Shown here piece by piece: positions 1 through 9,219 of a stretch of 64,000 bases of DNA. How positions within the stretch are numbered: the stretch's first letter is position 1; each line of letters starts with the position of its first letter. Source of the stretch: Rossellomorea marisflavi (lineage in GTDB: Bacteria > Bacillota > Bacilli > Bacillales > Bacillaceae_B); contig NZ_CP081870.1 in assembly GCF_022170785.1 (NCBI RefSeq), positions 2,654,001-2,718,000 of the forward strand. The letters run 5' to 3'. Both the position numbers and the translations under genes were made by a program. Below the pieces are notes generated by a model. The model saw only the letters and a program-made list of their open reading frames with translations. It did no database searches and was not told the DNA's origin.

Positions 1-355
1 TACGGGTCTTATCCCCAAGTATGCTGCCCCCGCTTAAAGACGAGCTCGGATCGATGGCAAGGACCGCCACCTTCATCCCTTCCTCGCACAACATCTCTCC
101 CAATTGCTCGATGAATGTGCTTTTTCCTGCGCCGGGTACGCCCGTGATACCGATCCGTAACGAATGGCCCGTATACTCGAGCAACTCCTGCAATAGCTGT
201 TGACCTACCGCATAATGCTTAGGGGAACTGCTCTCGATGAGGGTGATGCCCCTGGCAAGGGAGGCCCTGTTCCCTTGAAGGATGCCTTCTTTCATCTCCT
301 CGATTGGGATCGGCGCAACCTGTTTCTTGACGAACTTCTTTTTAGAAGGTGCCAT
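1..355 (-). CDS. meaB: Methylmalonyl-CoA mutase-associated GTPase MeaB (N-terminal part, cut by window edge)
   Basis: G3E-family GTPase that protects and reloads adenosylcobalamin-dependent methylmalonyl-CoA mutase. Only the first 118 codons lie in the window; the gene runs off the left edge. The visible part has a basic N-terminus ([10 protein letters not shown]) followed by the P-loop GVPGAGKST and the conserved DPSSS segment, as in MeaB/ArgK proteins. Its ATG overlaps the TGA of the mutase large subunit (ATGA), so the two are translationally coupled, which supports MeaB over other P-loop GTPases. High confidence in family; the length cannot be judged. Confidence 0.9.
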   Translation of the reverse strand, partial: MAPSKKKFVKKQVAPIPIEEMKEGILQGNRASLARGITLIESSSPKHYAVGQQLLQELLEYTGHSLRIGITGVPGAGKSTFIEQLGEMLCEEGMKVAVLAIDPSSSLSGGSILGDKTR

Positions 356-2514
356 CACTCCACCACTTCCTCGTATCCGAGAACACGGTAGATCTCTTTG
401 ATTACTTTTTGAGCGGCCACAGGGATGATGGTGCCCGGTCCGAAAACAGCGGATGCCCCGTTGGATAGAAGGAATTCATAATCCTTCGCGGGAATAACCC
501 CGCCGATCACCACCAGGATGTCCTCCCTTCCAAGTGCCTTCAGCTCTTTCACGAGCTCGGGAAGGAGCGTTTTATGGCCGGCTGCGAGGGAGCTGAATCC
601 GACCACATGGACATCATTCTCCACAGCTTGAAGCGCCGTTTCTTCGGGAGTCTGGAACAGGGGGCCGATGTCTACATCGAAGCCGAGATCGGCAAAAGCC
701 GTGGCAATGACCTTGGCTCCCCTGTCATGCCCATCCTGTCCCATCTTCGCGATGAGGATACGGGGTCTCCTTCCTTCATTTTCAAGGAATTCCTCTGCCA
801 TCCCCTGCACTTCGAAGATCTCCTGTTCATTGGAGAAATTGGAGCTGTATACCCCGCTGATGCTCCGGATCGTGGCTTTATGCCGGCCGCATGCCCTTTC
901 TACAGCATCTGATATTTCTCCAAGCGTCGCTCTTGCACGTGCGGCTGCCACCGCACGGTCAAGAAGGTTTCCGTTCCCGGAAGCTGCTGTTTCAAAGAGA
1001 TCATGGAGTGCCTTTTGAACCACTCCCTCATCTCGGGTTTCTTTTAGCTGTCGGATTCTCTCCACCTGTTTCAGCCTGACCGCCGTGTTATCGATATCAA
1101 GGGTATCAATCGGATCCTCATGATCGAGTCTGTACCGGTTGACCCCGATGATGGCTTCTTCTCCGGAGTCGATCATTGCCTGCCGCCGAGCAGCTGCTTC
1201 TTCGATCTTCATTTTCGGGAGGCCCGTTTCAATGGCTTTGGTCATCCCTCCCAGTTCTTCGATCTCCTCAATATGTTCCCATGCCCGCTCCATGAGTTCA
1301 CGGGTAAGGGATTCCACATAATAGGAACCTGCCCATGGATCGATGACTTTGGTGATTCCCGTTTCCTCCTGGAGGTAGAGCTGGGTATTCCGGGCAATCC
1401 GCGCCGAGAAATCAGTCGGCAGTGCAATGGCTTCGTCCAGTGCATTCGTATGGAGCGATTGCGTATGTCCCATGGCGGCGGCATGGGCTTCGAGAAGGGT
1501 CCGTGTGACATTATTGAACGGATCCTGCTCGGTCAGACTCCATCCGGAGGTCTGGGAATGGGTACGAAGGGCGAGAGATTTTGGGTTGGCCGGTTCAAAT
1601 GTTTTCATCATCTTAGCCCATATTCGCCTGGCTGCCCTCATCTTTGCGACTTCCATGAAGTAGTTCATCCCGATCGCCCAGAAGAAGGATAACCTCGGTG
1701 CGAATGAATCGATTCCAATGCCTGCCTTCAACCCTGTTCGCACATAGTCAAGGCCATCTGCCAGGGTGTAGGCAAGCTCGATATCCGCCGGTGCACCCGC
1801 CTCCTGCATATGATAGCCCGAGATGCTGATGCTGTTGAACTTCGGCATATGGGTGGCTGTATAATCAAAAATATCCGCAATGATTTTCATCGACATTTCG
1901 GGAGGATAGATATACGTATTCCTGACCATATATTCTTTCAAAATATCATTCTGAATTGTTCCGGAAAGCTTCTCCCTGCTTACCCCCTGCTCTTCAGCTG
2001 TGACTATATAGAAAGCCAAAATGGGAAGCACGGCTCCGTTCATCGTCATGGACACAGACATCTGATCAAGGGGGATCCCGTCAAAAAGGATCTTCATGTC
2101 GAGGATCGAATCAATCGCCACCCCCGCTTTTCCAACATCACCCAGTACTCTCGGGTGATCGGAGTCATATCCCCGGTGAGTGGCAAGGTCGAAGGCGACG
2201 GACAACCCTTTTTGCCCCATGCTCAGATTCCTTCTGTAGAAGGCATTGCTTTCCTCGGCAGTGGAAAATCCAGCATACTGCCTCACCGTCCACGGACGGG
2301 ATACGTACATGGTCGGATAGGGCCCTCTCGTAAAAGGGGCCATTCCCGGGAGATCATTCAAATGCTCGCTGCCGTCCAAGTCACGTTCGGAATAGCGGGA
2401 CTTGACCTCAATGGATTCGTTTGTTGTATAAGAACGATCATATTTGTTCCCTTTTTCACCGTTCACGGAAGCAAACGGGTCGATGGCAGACCAATCAGGT
2501 TTGTTCATCATCAT
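355..2514 (-). CDS. mutB: Methylmalonyl-CoA mutase large (catalytic) subunit
   Basis: Adenosylcobalamin enzyme that interconverts (R)-methylmalonyl-CoA and succinyl-CoA, the last step in propionyl-CoA use. The 719-residue product has the N-terminal substrate-binding TIM barrel and a C-terminal B12 domain with the base-off motif DGHDRG at about residues 594-599 (His 596 as the cobalt ligand); the GGVIP strand follows. Length matches the family (about 710-730). It starts within the last codons of mutA (20-bp overlap) behind a GGAGGAGGG site; three consecutive ATGs make the exact start uncertain by two codons. Middle gene of mutA-mutB-meaB. The bkd operon nearby would supply propionyl-CoA from valine and isoleucine. 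Confidence 0.95.
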   Translation of the reverse strand: MMMNKPDWSAIDPFASVNGEKGNKYDRSYTTNESIEVKSRYSERDLDGSEHLNDLPGMAPFTRGPYPTMYVSRPWTVRQYAGFSTAEESNAFYRRNLSMGQKGLSVAFDLATHRGYDSDHPRVLGDVGKAGVAIDSILDMKILFDGIPLDQMSVSMTMNGAVLPILAFYIVTAEEQGVSREKLSGTIQNDILKEYMVRNTYIYPPEMSMKIIADIFDYTATHMPKFNSISISGYHMQEAGAPADIELAYTLADGLDYVRTGLKAGIGIDSFAPRLSFFWAIGMNYFMEVAKMRAARRIWAKMMKTFEPANPKSLALRTHSQTSGWSLTEQDPFNNVTRTLLEAHAAAMGHTQSLHTNALDEAIALPTDFSARIARNTQLYLQEETGITKVIDPWAGSYYVESLTRELMERAWEHIEEIEELGGMTKAIETGLPKMKIEEAAARRQAMIDSGEEAIIGVNRYRLDHEDPIDTLDIDNTAVRLKQVERIRQLKETRDEGVVQKALHDLFETAASGNGNLLDRAVAAARARATLGEISDAVERACGRHKATIRSISGVYSSNFSNEQEIFEVQGMAEEFLENEGRRPRILIAKMGQDGHDRGAKVIATAFADLGFDVDIGPLFQTPEETALQAVENDVHVVGFSSLAAGHKTLLPELVKELKALGREDILVVIGGVIPAKDYEFLLSNGASAVFGPGTIIPVAAQKVIKEIYRVLGYEEVVE

Positions 2515-4234
2515 TCATTCCCTCCTCCCAGATGGATAGTAATCGGTCCAGCTTCTCCAGGGCATCCATTCCCTTGCGGATCGAACCATTTATCCCAGGA
2601 GCGGTTCTCGCCCCTGCGATGTCCAGAGTAATCCCTGGATCAATGGCCATGATCGATTCGGACGCTTCAGGCAGGAAATGGTCGTACTCTACGTCCGTTC
2701 CACAGATGACATAGTAGGAATACCTTGTTTCCTCTATGAATCTCAGGATCTCACTTTTTGTATGGCACGGACTGCTTTCCTTCGTGTATATGCCCCCGAC
2801 GGCCAGGAATCCTTTTGTAAAATCGGCTCTCGCCTTATAATCCTTCCAATCCCCCAGACCGATGATGCCGGCAATCGGTTTTGATCCCCTCTCTGCAATC
2901 CGCTGGGCCCTCACCCGGAGACGTTCATATGGAAAGGAAAGGCGCCCGGGCAGATCGTCCTCCACAGATAAGAGCGTGTCTTCAGGATTTGCGTATGCAT
3001 TTGTCCCAATCAGCGTGCTTTTACCTGAAGAAATGTCATTCAATCGTTCAGCGTGCACCGCTTCAAGATCACGTACAAGGTCCCCGCTCTCGATGTAAGG
3101 GATGACCCCTCCAGACTCTTGGATCCGCACGAACTCTTTCCATGCTCTCCGACCGACTTCCTCGGTCAGCCATTCGATATAATACGATCCGGCACCCGGA
3201 TCAATCACTTTGTCCAGATGGGATTCCTCCCCGATGATCATGGGGATATTCCTCGCCATCCGTTCTCCGAGAACACTTCCGCCACTCCCGTCAAACGGTT
3301 GAACATCGATATAATCCACGCCTCCAAGCGTGGAGGCAAATGCTTCTCCACCGCTTCTGAGCATATTGACGTATGGATCCAATCGGGATTTATTCAGTGA
3401 TGACGTTTCGGCACTCATGCTTCCCCGTTCTGTTGAATCATCTCCGTATGTTTGAATGACGGTCTTCCAAAGGGATGAGAATGCCCTCATCTTCGCCACT
3501 TCCATGAAGAACTGACTGCCTACGGCGAAATGAATATGGATTTTGTCTGCAATTTTGTCCATCGTCCATCCTTCCTTCAACAGGATGTCAATGTAGGCCA
3601 CTCCTTCAGAAAGAGCCAGTGCAAGTTCCTGCACCGCATGGGCACCTTTACTGTGATACGCTGAAAGATCTATTATGATGGGCTTTAAGGCAGGTGCAAA
3701 ATCATGGATGGTTTCCAGATTCCTTATCCAAGCTGGAACATCCCAATATCCCCCAGAAAAGAGTCCTTGAGATACGGGATCCCAACCGAACACTCCTGAG
3801 AAGGCCCCGCCTTTTTCCGCCTTCCACGCATTCATCAATGAAAAATCCCGATCGGTGAGGAAGAATGCATCGGCATCTTTTCCCTTTTCAAGGATCTTCT
3901 CCATGAATGAAGGGAAGCCTTCGGGATCGAGATCATCCCCTCTGAAGGAAATGCACTCCTGTCCTTTCTCCAGCGCCTCTTCCAATGCTTTGAACAACCC
4001 TTCCCAATTGTTGCGCCAAATGCGCGGGGCCACTTTTGGGCTCCTGCGCTGTGATGTTGCCGCTAACTTGGAAGGAAGATCATCTTTTGTATATAAAGGC
4101 TTAAGTATTATGCCTTCGTAGGTTTCTGTCCGGAGGGAATCAACGGATTTCCCCTTCAAAGCCGATTCTGCGGCTGTCTTCCACTCCTCGACGGTACGTG
4201 CTTCAAATTCCTGCTCCTTCATCTCCCGCAGCAT
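2495..4234 (-). CDS. mutA: Methylmalonyl-CoA mutase small subunit
   Basis: Non-catalytic partner of the heterodimeric mutase. The 579-residue product resembles the large subunit over the barrel (for example the [13 protein letters not shown] and [13 protein letters not shown] segments), but its C-terminal cobalamin-like domain lacks the DxHxxG cobalt-ligating motif, as expected for MutA. It is somewhat shorter than the actinobacterial small subunit (about 620-640). The ATG lies 5-6 bases after an AGGGGGAG ribosome binding site. First gene of the operon, preceded by a consensus promoter and a cre box, so catabolite repression is likely. Homologous to icmA-type mutases, but pairing with mutB and meaB makes MutA the best call. 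Confidence 0.9.
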   Translation of the reverse strand: MLREMKEQEFEARTVEEWKTAAESALKGKSVDSLRTETYEGIILKPLYTKDDLPSKLAATSQRRSPKVAPRIWRNNWEGLFKALEEALEKGQECISFRGDDLDPEGFPSFMEKILEKGKDADAFFLTDRDFSLMNAWKAEKGGAFSGVFGWDPVSQGLFSGGYWDVPAWIRNLETIHDFAPALKPIIIDLSAYHSKGAHAVQELALALSEGVAYIDILLKEGWTMDKIADKIHIHFAVGSQFFMEVAKMRAFSSLWKTVIQTYGDDSTERGSMSAETSSLNKSRLDPYVNMLRSGGEAFASTLGGVDYIDVQPFDGSGGSVLGERMARNIPMIIGEESHLDKVIDPGAGSYYIEWLTEEVGRRAWKEFVRIQESGGVIPYIESGDLVRDLEAVHAERLNDISSGKSTLIGTNAYANPEDTLLSVEDDLPGRLSFPYERLRVRAQRIAERGSKPIAGIIGLGDWKDYKARADFTKGFLAVGGIYTKESSPCHTKSEILRFIEETRYSYYVICGTDVEYDHFLPEASESIMAIDPGITLDIAGARTAPGINGSIRKGMDALEKLDRLLSIWEEGMNDDEQT

Positions 4235-4250
4235 GAAACTCCCCCTATAA

Positions 4251-4264
4251 TGTAATCGTTTACA
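4251..4264. promoter_or_regulatory. CcpA catabolite-responsive element (cre) in the mutA leader
   Basis: The 14-mer TGTAATCGTTTACA (reverse TGTAAACGATTACA) matches the cre consensus TGWAANCGNTNWCA at every fixed position. It lies about 30-45 bases downstream of the predicted mutA start of transcription and just before the ribosome binding site, a position typical of CcpA roadblock repression. Seen directly; CcpA binding is inferred. Confidence 0.8.
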
Positions 4265-4301
4265 AATATGAAGATTCGAAATGTTTTCTCTTTACTATTT
4301 T

Positions 4302-4330
4302 AGTATATAGAAAGAAGCCGTCAGGTTCAA
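4302..4330 (-). promoter_or_regulatory. Sigma-A promoter of mutA-mutB-meaB
   Basis: On the minus strand TTGAAC, a 17-base spacer and TATACT give a near-consensus -35/-10 pair. Transcription would start near 4295, about 60 bases upstream of the mutA ATG, placing the cre box inside the leader. It sits directly beyond the terminator of the upstream protease gene, as expected for an independent transcription unit. Confidence 0.7.
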
Positions 4331-4341
4331 TGCGGGCATAT

Positions 4342-4376
4342 GAAAAAACGTCCCGGGAGACAATCCCGGGACGTTC
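4342..4376 (-). terminator. Intrinsic terminator of the secreted protease gene
   Basis: A perfect 12-bp stem (AACGTCCCGGGA with its complement) and a 5-base loop, followed on the minus strand by a run of six T, begins 11 bases after the protease stop codon. Confidence 0.9.
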
Positions 4377-4386
4377 CTTGTCACCA

Positions 4387-7300
4387 TTACTTTTTCGCGT
4401 TGATATACAGCTTTCCTTCAGCGCGTTTCGTTTCTACATTTCCGAAATCATCTTCTACTTTCACTTCCACGACTGCTCCAGGAGCTTTCACGTTGGAAGT
4501 CGCTGTGTAATAGCCTTCATAATGACCTTCAGAAGTCTCCCTCATTGGAAGTTCTGTCGCATTCGAGGTCATACTGCGGGCATTCGTTAATGGCATATGG
4601 AGAACGAATGTCGCATCTAGTCCAGGCTCACTGTCAAATTCGATCTTGACGGATTCGCCTGATTTCAGTTCCTTATCTTCTCCAGGAAGCACGTTGGAAA
4701 TCTCAAGATCCCCGTATTTAGCCTCGATTGTGACTTTTTTCGTGGTTTTGTTGCCCGCCTTGTCTTGAGCAACAACTTTAATGACGTTTTCACCTTGTTC
4801 AAGAAGGATTCGATGGCTGAATGCTCCATCCTTCACATCTGCTTTTTTGCCGTTCACCTTCACCCAATCAAGATTGTCGTCAGACACAGTCCCTTTGACG
4901 GTAACCGTTTCTTTATTGGTTTTGGATTTATCGGCAGGAGATGTGATGGAAAGCTCAGGCTTTTCTTGATCAAGGATGATGGTAACAGGTTCGGATGCCC
5001 CTGTTTGCCCCTGCTCAGTGGAAGCCTTGGCCGTCAGTACATTTTCCCCTTCCTGCAGGCTGACATCAGCAGCGAATTTACCTTGACTGTCTGCTGTTGT
5101 CGTCGCCGCTTCTTCATCACCATTCAAGATGATGACGTCTGTGTCAGGAGCCGATGTTCCTTCCACTTTCACCTGATCCTTATTCGTGAATGAACCATCT
5201 TCAGGTGATGTAATGACCGGCTCTTTCACTTCATAATTTACGGTTGCACGGATCATATAGTTTCCTTCTTCTTCAGGAGACGGCGACCATGCCCCACTTA
5301 CACGCTGCCAGCTGCGTGCAGCATATTCCCCGTCTTCATCTGTTGCAAGCCCAGGTGCGTTCGGGTTGGCTTTTGTCTGCGTGTAGACCATGTAGAAGTC
5401 ACCATCGACCATGATGCCTTCATCACTGAGATCAACCTGGGTCCACTGACCGTTACGCAGGGCTTCCCCTTCGAATGGTCCGGCAAGTTTCTTGCCTGGA
5501 GCACCATCTGTACCGCTTGCATCATAAACTTCCACTTCAAACTCGGTTCCACCCGGCACCGGCCATTCTGTATCCCAGAATCGGAACAGACCGCCAGTGA
5601 CAAGGGCTGTATCGTTTCCTTCAGCAAGGGACATCTTCACAGCCCATGAATTACCTGCTGCATTATAGGCACGTGCATTTTCAGCCGTACCGTCATCGTA
5701 GCCGATTTCTCCAGGATATCCGATGAATGGTTTCAGTGCAAAATCCTTCGTAGCGGATTCTCCACCTTCAACCGTGACCGTATCTTCTTGACTGTAATAG
5801 TTAGGAGCAACCACTTTGACCGTATAATCACCTTCATATGCGTTCAGCTCATATCGCCCGTCAGCATCCGTTTGGACAGGTTGAACAACTGCATCTTCAA
5901 GGATCATGACCGTTGCATTTGCAACAGGATCCCCGGTCAATTGATTCGTGATCGTACCCGTGACGGTTCCTTTAGGAATTTCTTCAAGGGTGAAGTTGGC
6001 AGTCGTTGTACTGTCTGCTTCAATCGTCACACTCTGAGTCTGGGAACGGAATCCGTAGGTTGATGCCTGCAGGGTGAAATCACCAGCTGCATGAGCGATC
6101 TCATAGGATCCTGTTGCCGGATTTGTATAGACACTTCGTCCAGTTTCCAAAACAGATACTTCTGCTTGAAGTGGAAGGAGGACAGGTGCCGGCGCTTCCT
6201 TGCTTTGATCTTTAGCCGCAGGCTTTTCAACCTGGATCTTGGCTGGATCTACTTTCGGCTTTTTGGAAACAGAAGAAGCGGCATCCTTCTTTGAATCCAA
6301 TCCAAGGCTCATTTTCTTGGATGGCTGCAGGGATGAATCGGTCAGCTTGACATCATCCAAGTACCAACCTTGCTTCTGCACACTTCCATCGCTTGTTACA
6401 TTGAATGCAATGTAGATGCGTTGACCTGCGTATTCACTCAGATCCACTTCTCCATCGATCCAACCGTTCGTCGTTCCGTTGACGCGGAGCGCTTGTGTCC
6501 ACTCTTTGCCGTCTGTAGAGACGAATACATGACCGAAATCATATCGGGTTTCAAGATCATGCCACTGTTTGAACTGGAGGAAGCTATCTCCTTCAGGCAG
6601 ATCGACCGGTGGCATCTGCAGGGACATGTTCGCGCTGTTTGCATAATTACCATCTAGCTTTGTAGCATACACTTTTTCACCAGAGGCTGCATTTCCCGGT
6701 CCGGAAGTAGGGATTCCCCATTCCCAGCTATTCCCGTTTCCATAAGAGAACCAGCCAGCAGGTTCAGATTCGAAGTCCTGCTCGTAACCGACCGAAATCC
6801 CAGGAAGAAGTTCCAGGGAATAGTCATCTGTGGAAACCTCATTCCCACCAAAGTCTACCGCTGTCCATTTATAAATCACGCTGTCCCTATTCAACGCATC
6901 AGCAGGGATGACTGCTTCGTAGGTGCCTTTAGTGAAGTCGCCACTTTTACGCTTTGCGTCGACATCCACCCACTCACCATCAGCATTTTCATACGACAGC
7001 TTAACGGATGTGACACTGACGTTATCCGTTGCTTCAGCTTCCAATTTCAAATCCATACCTTGGTAGACATCTGTCGGTTGTTCATGGTTGATGGTCGGTG
7101 CTTCTGTGTCATCGCCTTCTTGCGCGACCTGACCACTCACCTTACCAAGACCGTTCATGATGGAATTGACTGCATCGAATGCGTTGACAAGACCATTCCC
7201 GAATCCGTTGTTCGGCACATCAGGATACGTGCCGTTCGTCAATGGTACAGCAGTCGTGTTCAAGATTTCCTCAATCTGATTGACTGTCAGGTTGGCGTTC

Positions 7301-8712
7301 ACCTGTTTCAGTAGGGCTACAACAGCTGAAACGTGAGGTCCCGCCATAGACGTCCCGTTCCATCCGCCTTCGTATGTCCCGCCTGGAACGGAAGATCGGA
7401 TGTTCACACCCGGTGCTGCGATATCCGGCTTGATTTCATCATAAGGTGATGGACCAAGCAGGGAGAAGCTTCCTAGGTTATTATTGATATCCGTTGCCCC
7501 GGTTGCATAGGACTCAGGATAGTTTGCAGGGTTCGCAATGGAACCAGGACCGCCAGGATTCGTAAGGGTCGTATTTCCTGCTGAGAACTCTGGGAAGATT
7601 TCCGCCGCTCTCCACGCATTGACCATTTCACGATACCATTCGTCAAGTCCTTTCCCACCGCCCCATGAGTTGTTAACAACGTCCGGAGCTTTTTCAGGAT
7701 GTGGATTGCCCTCAGCATCTTTTGGTGCAAGGATCCATTCACCTGCAGCCAATAGATCGGCATCCGTCCCACCTTGGGAAGTGAACGCTTTGACAGCGAT
7801 CCATTTCGCACCAGGAGCTACTCCGATCTGATTGGAACCATTGGGCTCGTGTCCGACCATCGTACCGGTTACGTGCGTTCCATGTCCCTGATCATCATAT
7901 GGTGTGCCCTGGCCGGCTGTCGCATCGAACCAGTTGAATTCATTGTTAGGCGTATTCGGGTTTTGTGGATCGAACCCTCTGTACTGTTCCTTCAACGCCG
8001 GGTGATCCCACTGGACCCCGGTGTCGATGGAAGCGACAACGGTACCTGATCCATCAATGCCCATGTCCCATACGGCAGGAGCACCGACTTTGTCGATATT
8101 CCATTCGACGGCAGCCGTTTCACCTTTCTTCTTGGAGGTTTCCTTCTCTTTTACCACCTCAGGCTTATTGAGCTGACGTACTTCATTCGGAAGGATCTTC
8201 TCAACTTCAGCATAGGTGGAAAGCTTCTCCATGACTTCTTTCGTACTTGTTACGGCCATGCCATTGACAACATAATAGCTTTGAATGTCTTTGACTGCAC
8301 CGGATTTTTTTTGTTTGGTTAAGTATTCTTTTACTTCTGCTTGCGTTTCAAGTGAGGTAGCACGAAGCTCTGAAACAACGAGATTCCGCTTCAACAATTT
8401 ACTGTTGTTGGCAGAAAGCTTTTGCTTCTTGGCATTTTTTTCCGCTTTCTCGGCGATTTTTAACGTATCTACCTGCTCCTTGAATTTTACTAAGTATGTG
8501 ACGTGCTTATCTTTGTCGAATTGTTTCTGGAGCTTTGATGTGATCTTGGATTGTGGAGACACTTTGGCAGAATCTTTTACTGAAGTCGATGGCTTTTCCT
8601 TTTGAGCGGCACTGACAGCCCCTGCGTTAAAAGGAAATAATAGTGGAACGAACATCGCTAGTGTCAAAATGATGGATAACCATTTTGCTCTCTGTCTTCT
8701 TCTTCCCTTCAT
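4387..8712 (-). CDS. bpr: Secreted multidomain subtilisin-like serine protease, bacillopeptidase F type
   Basis: Extracellular S8 endopeptidase of 1441 residues (B. subtilis Bpr is about 1430). Order of parts: signal peptide with RRRQR and a hydrophobic stretch ending near AGAVSAA; I9-type propeptide; catalytic domain with Asp about 230 (SIDTG), His about 277 (GHGTHVTG), the oxyanion Asn about 347 (NNSWGGG) and Ser about 455 (GTSMAGPH); an immune-inhibitor-A/MAM-like module (QDFESEPAGW to DDVKL); a lysine/proline linker; two carboxypeptidase-regulatory-like folds; then several Ig-like repeats (TSPEDGSFTNKD and TSPADKSKTNKE). The start was placed at 8712 because GGAGG lies 7 bases upstream and the signal peptide follows at once; the open frame extends upstream to 8937 without a good site. 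Monocistronic, with its own terminator. A CodY-like box lies upstream. Confidence 0.88.
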   Translation of the reverse strand: MKGRRRQRAKWLSIILTLAMFVPLLFPFNAGAVSAAQKEKPSTSVKDSAKVSPQSKITSKLQKQFDKDKHVTYLVKFKEQVDTLKIAEKAEKNAKKQKLSANNSKLLKRNLVVSELRATSLETQAEVKEYLTKQKKSGAVKDIQSYYVVNGMAVTSTKEVMEKLSTYAEVEKILPNEVRQLNKPEVVKEKETSKKKGETAAVEWNIDKVGAPAVWDMGIDGSGTVVASIDTGVQWDHPALKEQYRGFDPQNPNTPNNEFNWFDATAGQGTPYDDQGHGTHVTGTMVGHEPNGSNQIGVAPGAKWIAVKAFTSQGGTDADLLAAGEWILAPKDAEGNPHPEKAPDVVNNSWGGGKGLDEWYREMVNAWRAAEIFPEFSAGNTTLTNPGGPGSIANPANYPESYATGATDINNNLGSFSLLGPSPYDEIKPDIAAPGVNIRSSVPGGTYEGGWNGTSMAGPHVSAVVALLKQVNANLTVNQIEEILNTTAVPLTNGTYPDVPNNGFGNGLVNAFDAVNSIMNGLGKVSGQVAQEGDDTEAPTINHEQPTDVYQGMDLKLEAEATDNVSVTSVKLSYENADGEWVDVDAKRKSGDFTKGTYEAVIPADALNRDSVIYKWTAVDFGGNEVSTDDYSLELLPGISVGYEQDFESEPAGWFSYGNGNSWEWGIPTSGPGNAASGEKVYATKLDGNYANSANMSLQMPPVDLPEGDSFLQFKQWHDLETRYDFGHVFVSTDGKEWTQALRVNGTTNGWIDGEVDLSEYAGQRIYIAFNVTSDGSVQKQGWYLDDVKLTDSSLQPSKKMSLGLDSKKDAASSVSKKPKVDPAKIQVEKPAAKDQSKEAPAPVLLPLQAEVSVLETGRSVYTNPATGSYEIAHAAGDFTLQASTYGFRSQTQSVTIEADSTTTANFTLEEIPKGTVTGTITNQLTGDPVANATVMILEDAVVQPVQTDADGRYELNAYEGDYTVKVVAPNYYSQEDTVTVEGGESATKDFALKPFIGYPGEIGYDDGTAENARAYNAAGNSWAVKMSLAEGNDTALVTGGLFRFWDTEWPVPGGTEFEVEVYDASGTDGAPGKKLAGPFEGEALRNGQWTQVDLSDEGIMVDGDFYMVYTQTKANPNAPGLATDEDGEYAARSWQRVSGAWSPSPEEEGNYMIRATVNYEVKEPVITSPEDGSFTNKDQVKVEGTSAPDTDVIILNGDEEAATTTADSQGKFAADVSLQEGENVLTAKASTEQGQTGASEPVTIILDQEKPELSITSPADKSKTNKETVTVKGTVSDDNLDWVKVNGKKADVKDGAFSHRILLEQGENVIKVVAQDKAGNKTTKKVTIEAKYGDLEISNVLPGEDKELKSGESVKIEFDSEPGLDATFVLHMPLTNARSMTSNATELPMRETSEGHYEGYYTATSNVKAPGAVVEVKVEDDFGNVETKRAEGKLYINAKK

Positions 8713-9181
8713 CCAATTCCCTCCGTTTGGTTTCATTTTGGTTTTCCGGTCATGATCTCCTTTCATTTTCATTTCACCTGGTAAATAGTAGGTGCTGAAC
8801 CAAACATAACCAAAGGTTCCTGTCGAATGTTGTAGAGGAATGTCATATATATTCCTAATATTCTGAAAATAAATAGAAAGACTTAGGGACCCCTTTACGA
8901 ATCGTGACGAAGGGTGTATTAATGAATGACCATTCACCTATCACATCCCTTATTTTACCGCTTTATATGGGCCATTCGACTATTCCTTACAAATAGGACA
9001 CAATAATTCCTCATTAAGTCACATTTGGGATTATTGATAAAACCCATTTAGCCTATCGTCCTATTCTGACTGAATAATTCACCTTATGAAATATTCTTCT
9101 ATAACTAATCCGTGCCATTTGCCTATACTTCCCTCCATTACCTCCTCTCCCTTCACCCTAAAGTCTCATGAAACACCATAT
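8713..9181. other. AT-rich upstream region of bpr, no gene
   Basis: About 470 bases without a credible coding frame. It holds the bpr promoter region: a CodY-like box (8857-8871) and a weak -35/-10 pair close to the gene (TTGGTT, 17 bases, TACTAT, minus strand). A short inverted repeat, TGAATG-GT-CATTCA, lies near 8923-8936. Towards the left it borders the bkdB terminator. No other structure was recognised. Confidence 0.5.
8857..8871. promoter_or_regulatory. CodY-like box upstream of bpr
   Basis: The 15-mer AATATTCTGAAAATA matches the CodY consensus AATTTTCWGAAAATT at 13 of 15 positions. It lies about 150 bases upstream of the bpr start. CodY control of exoproteases is known in B. subtilis; binding here is inferred from the motif alone. 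Confidence 0.5.
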
Positions 9182-9214
9182 AAAAAAGGACCCTCCTCCC
9201 AGGAAGGGCCCTTT
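9182..9214 (-). terminator. Intrinsic terminator of the bkd operon
   Basis: Minus-strand hairpin with arms AAAGGGCCCTTCC and GGAGGGTCCTTT (G:U pairs allowed) running into six T, starting 6 bases after the bkdB stop. It ends the ptb-bkdB transcript. Confidence 0.85.
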
Positions 9215-9219
9215 CTCAT

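Noticed and set aside
1810-2631. 273-codon plus-strand frame
   Set aside because: Antisense to the mutB/mutA coding regions; no domain or binding site.
8923-8936. TGAATG-GT-CATTCA inverted repeat upstream of bpr, resembling FadR/TetR half-sites
   Set aside because: Spacing (14 bp) does not match the 18-bp FadR operator, and it is far from the gene.
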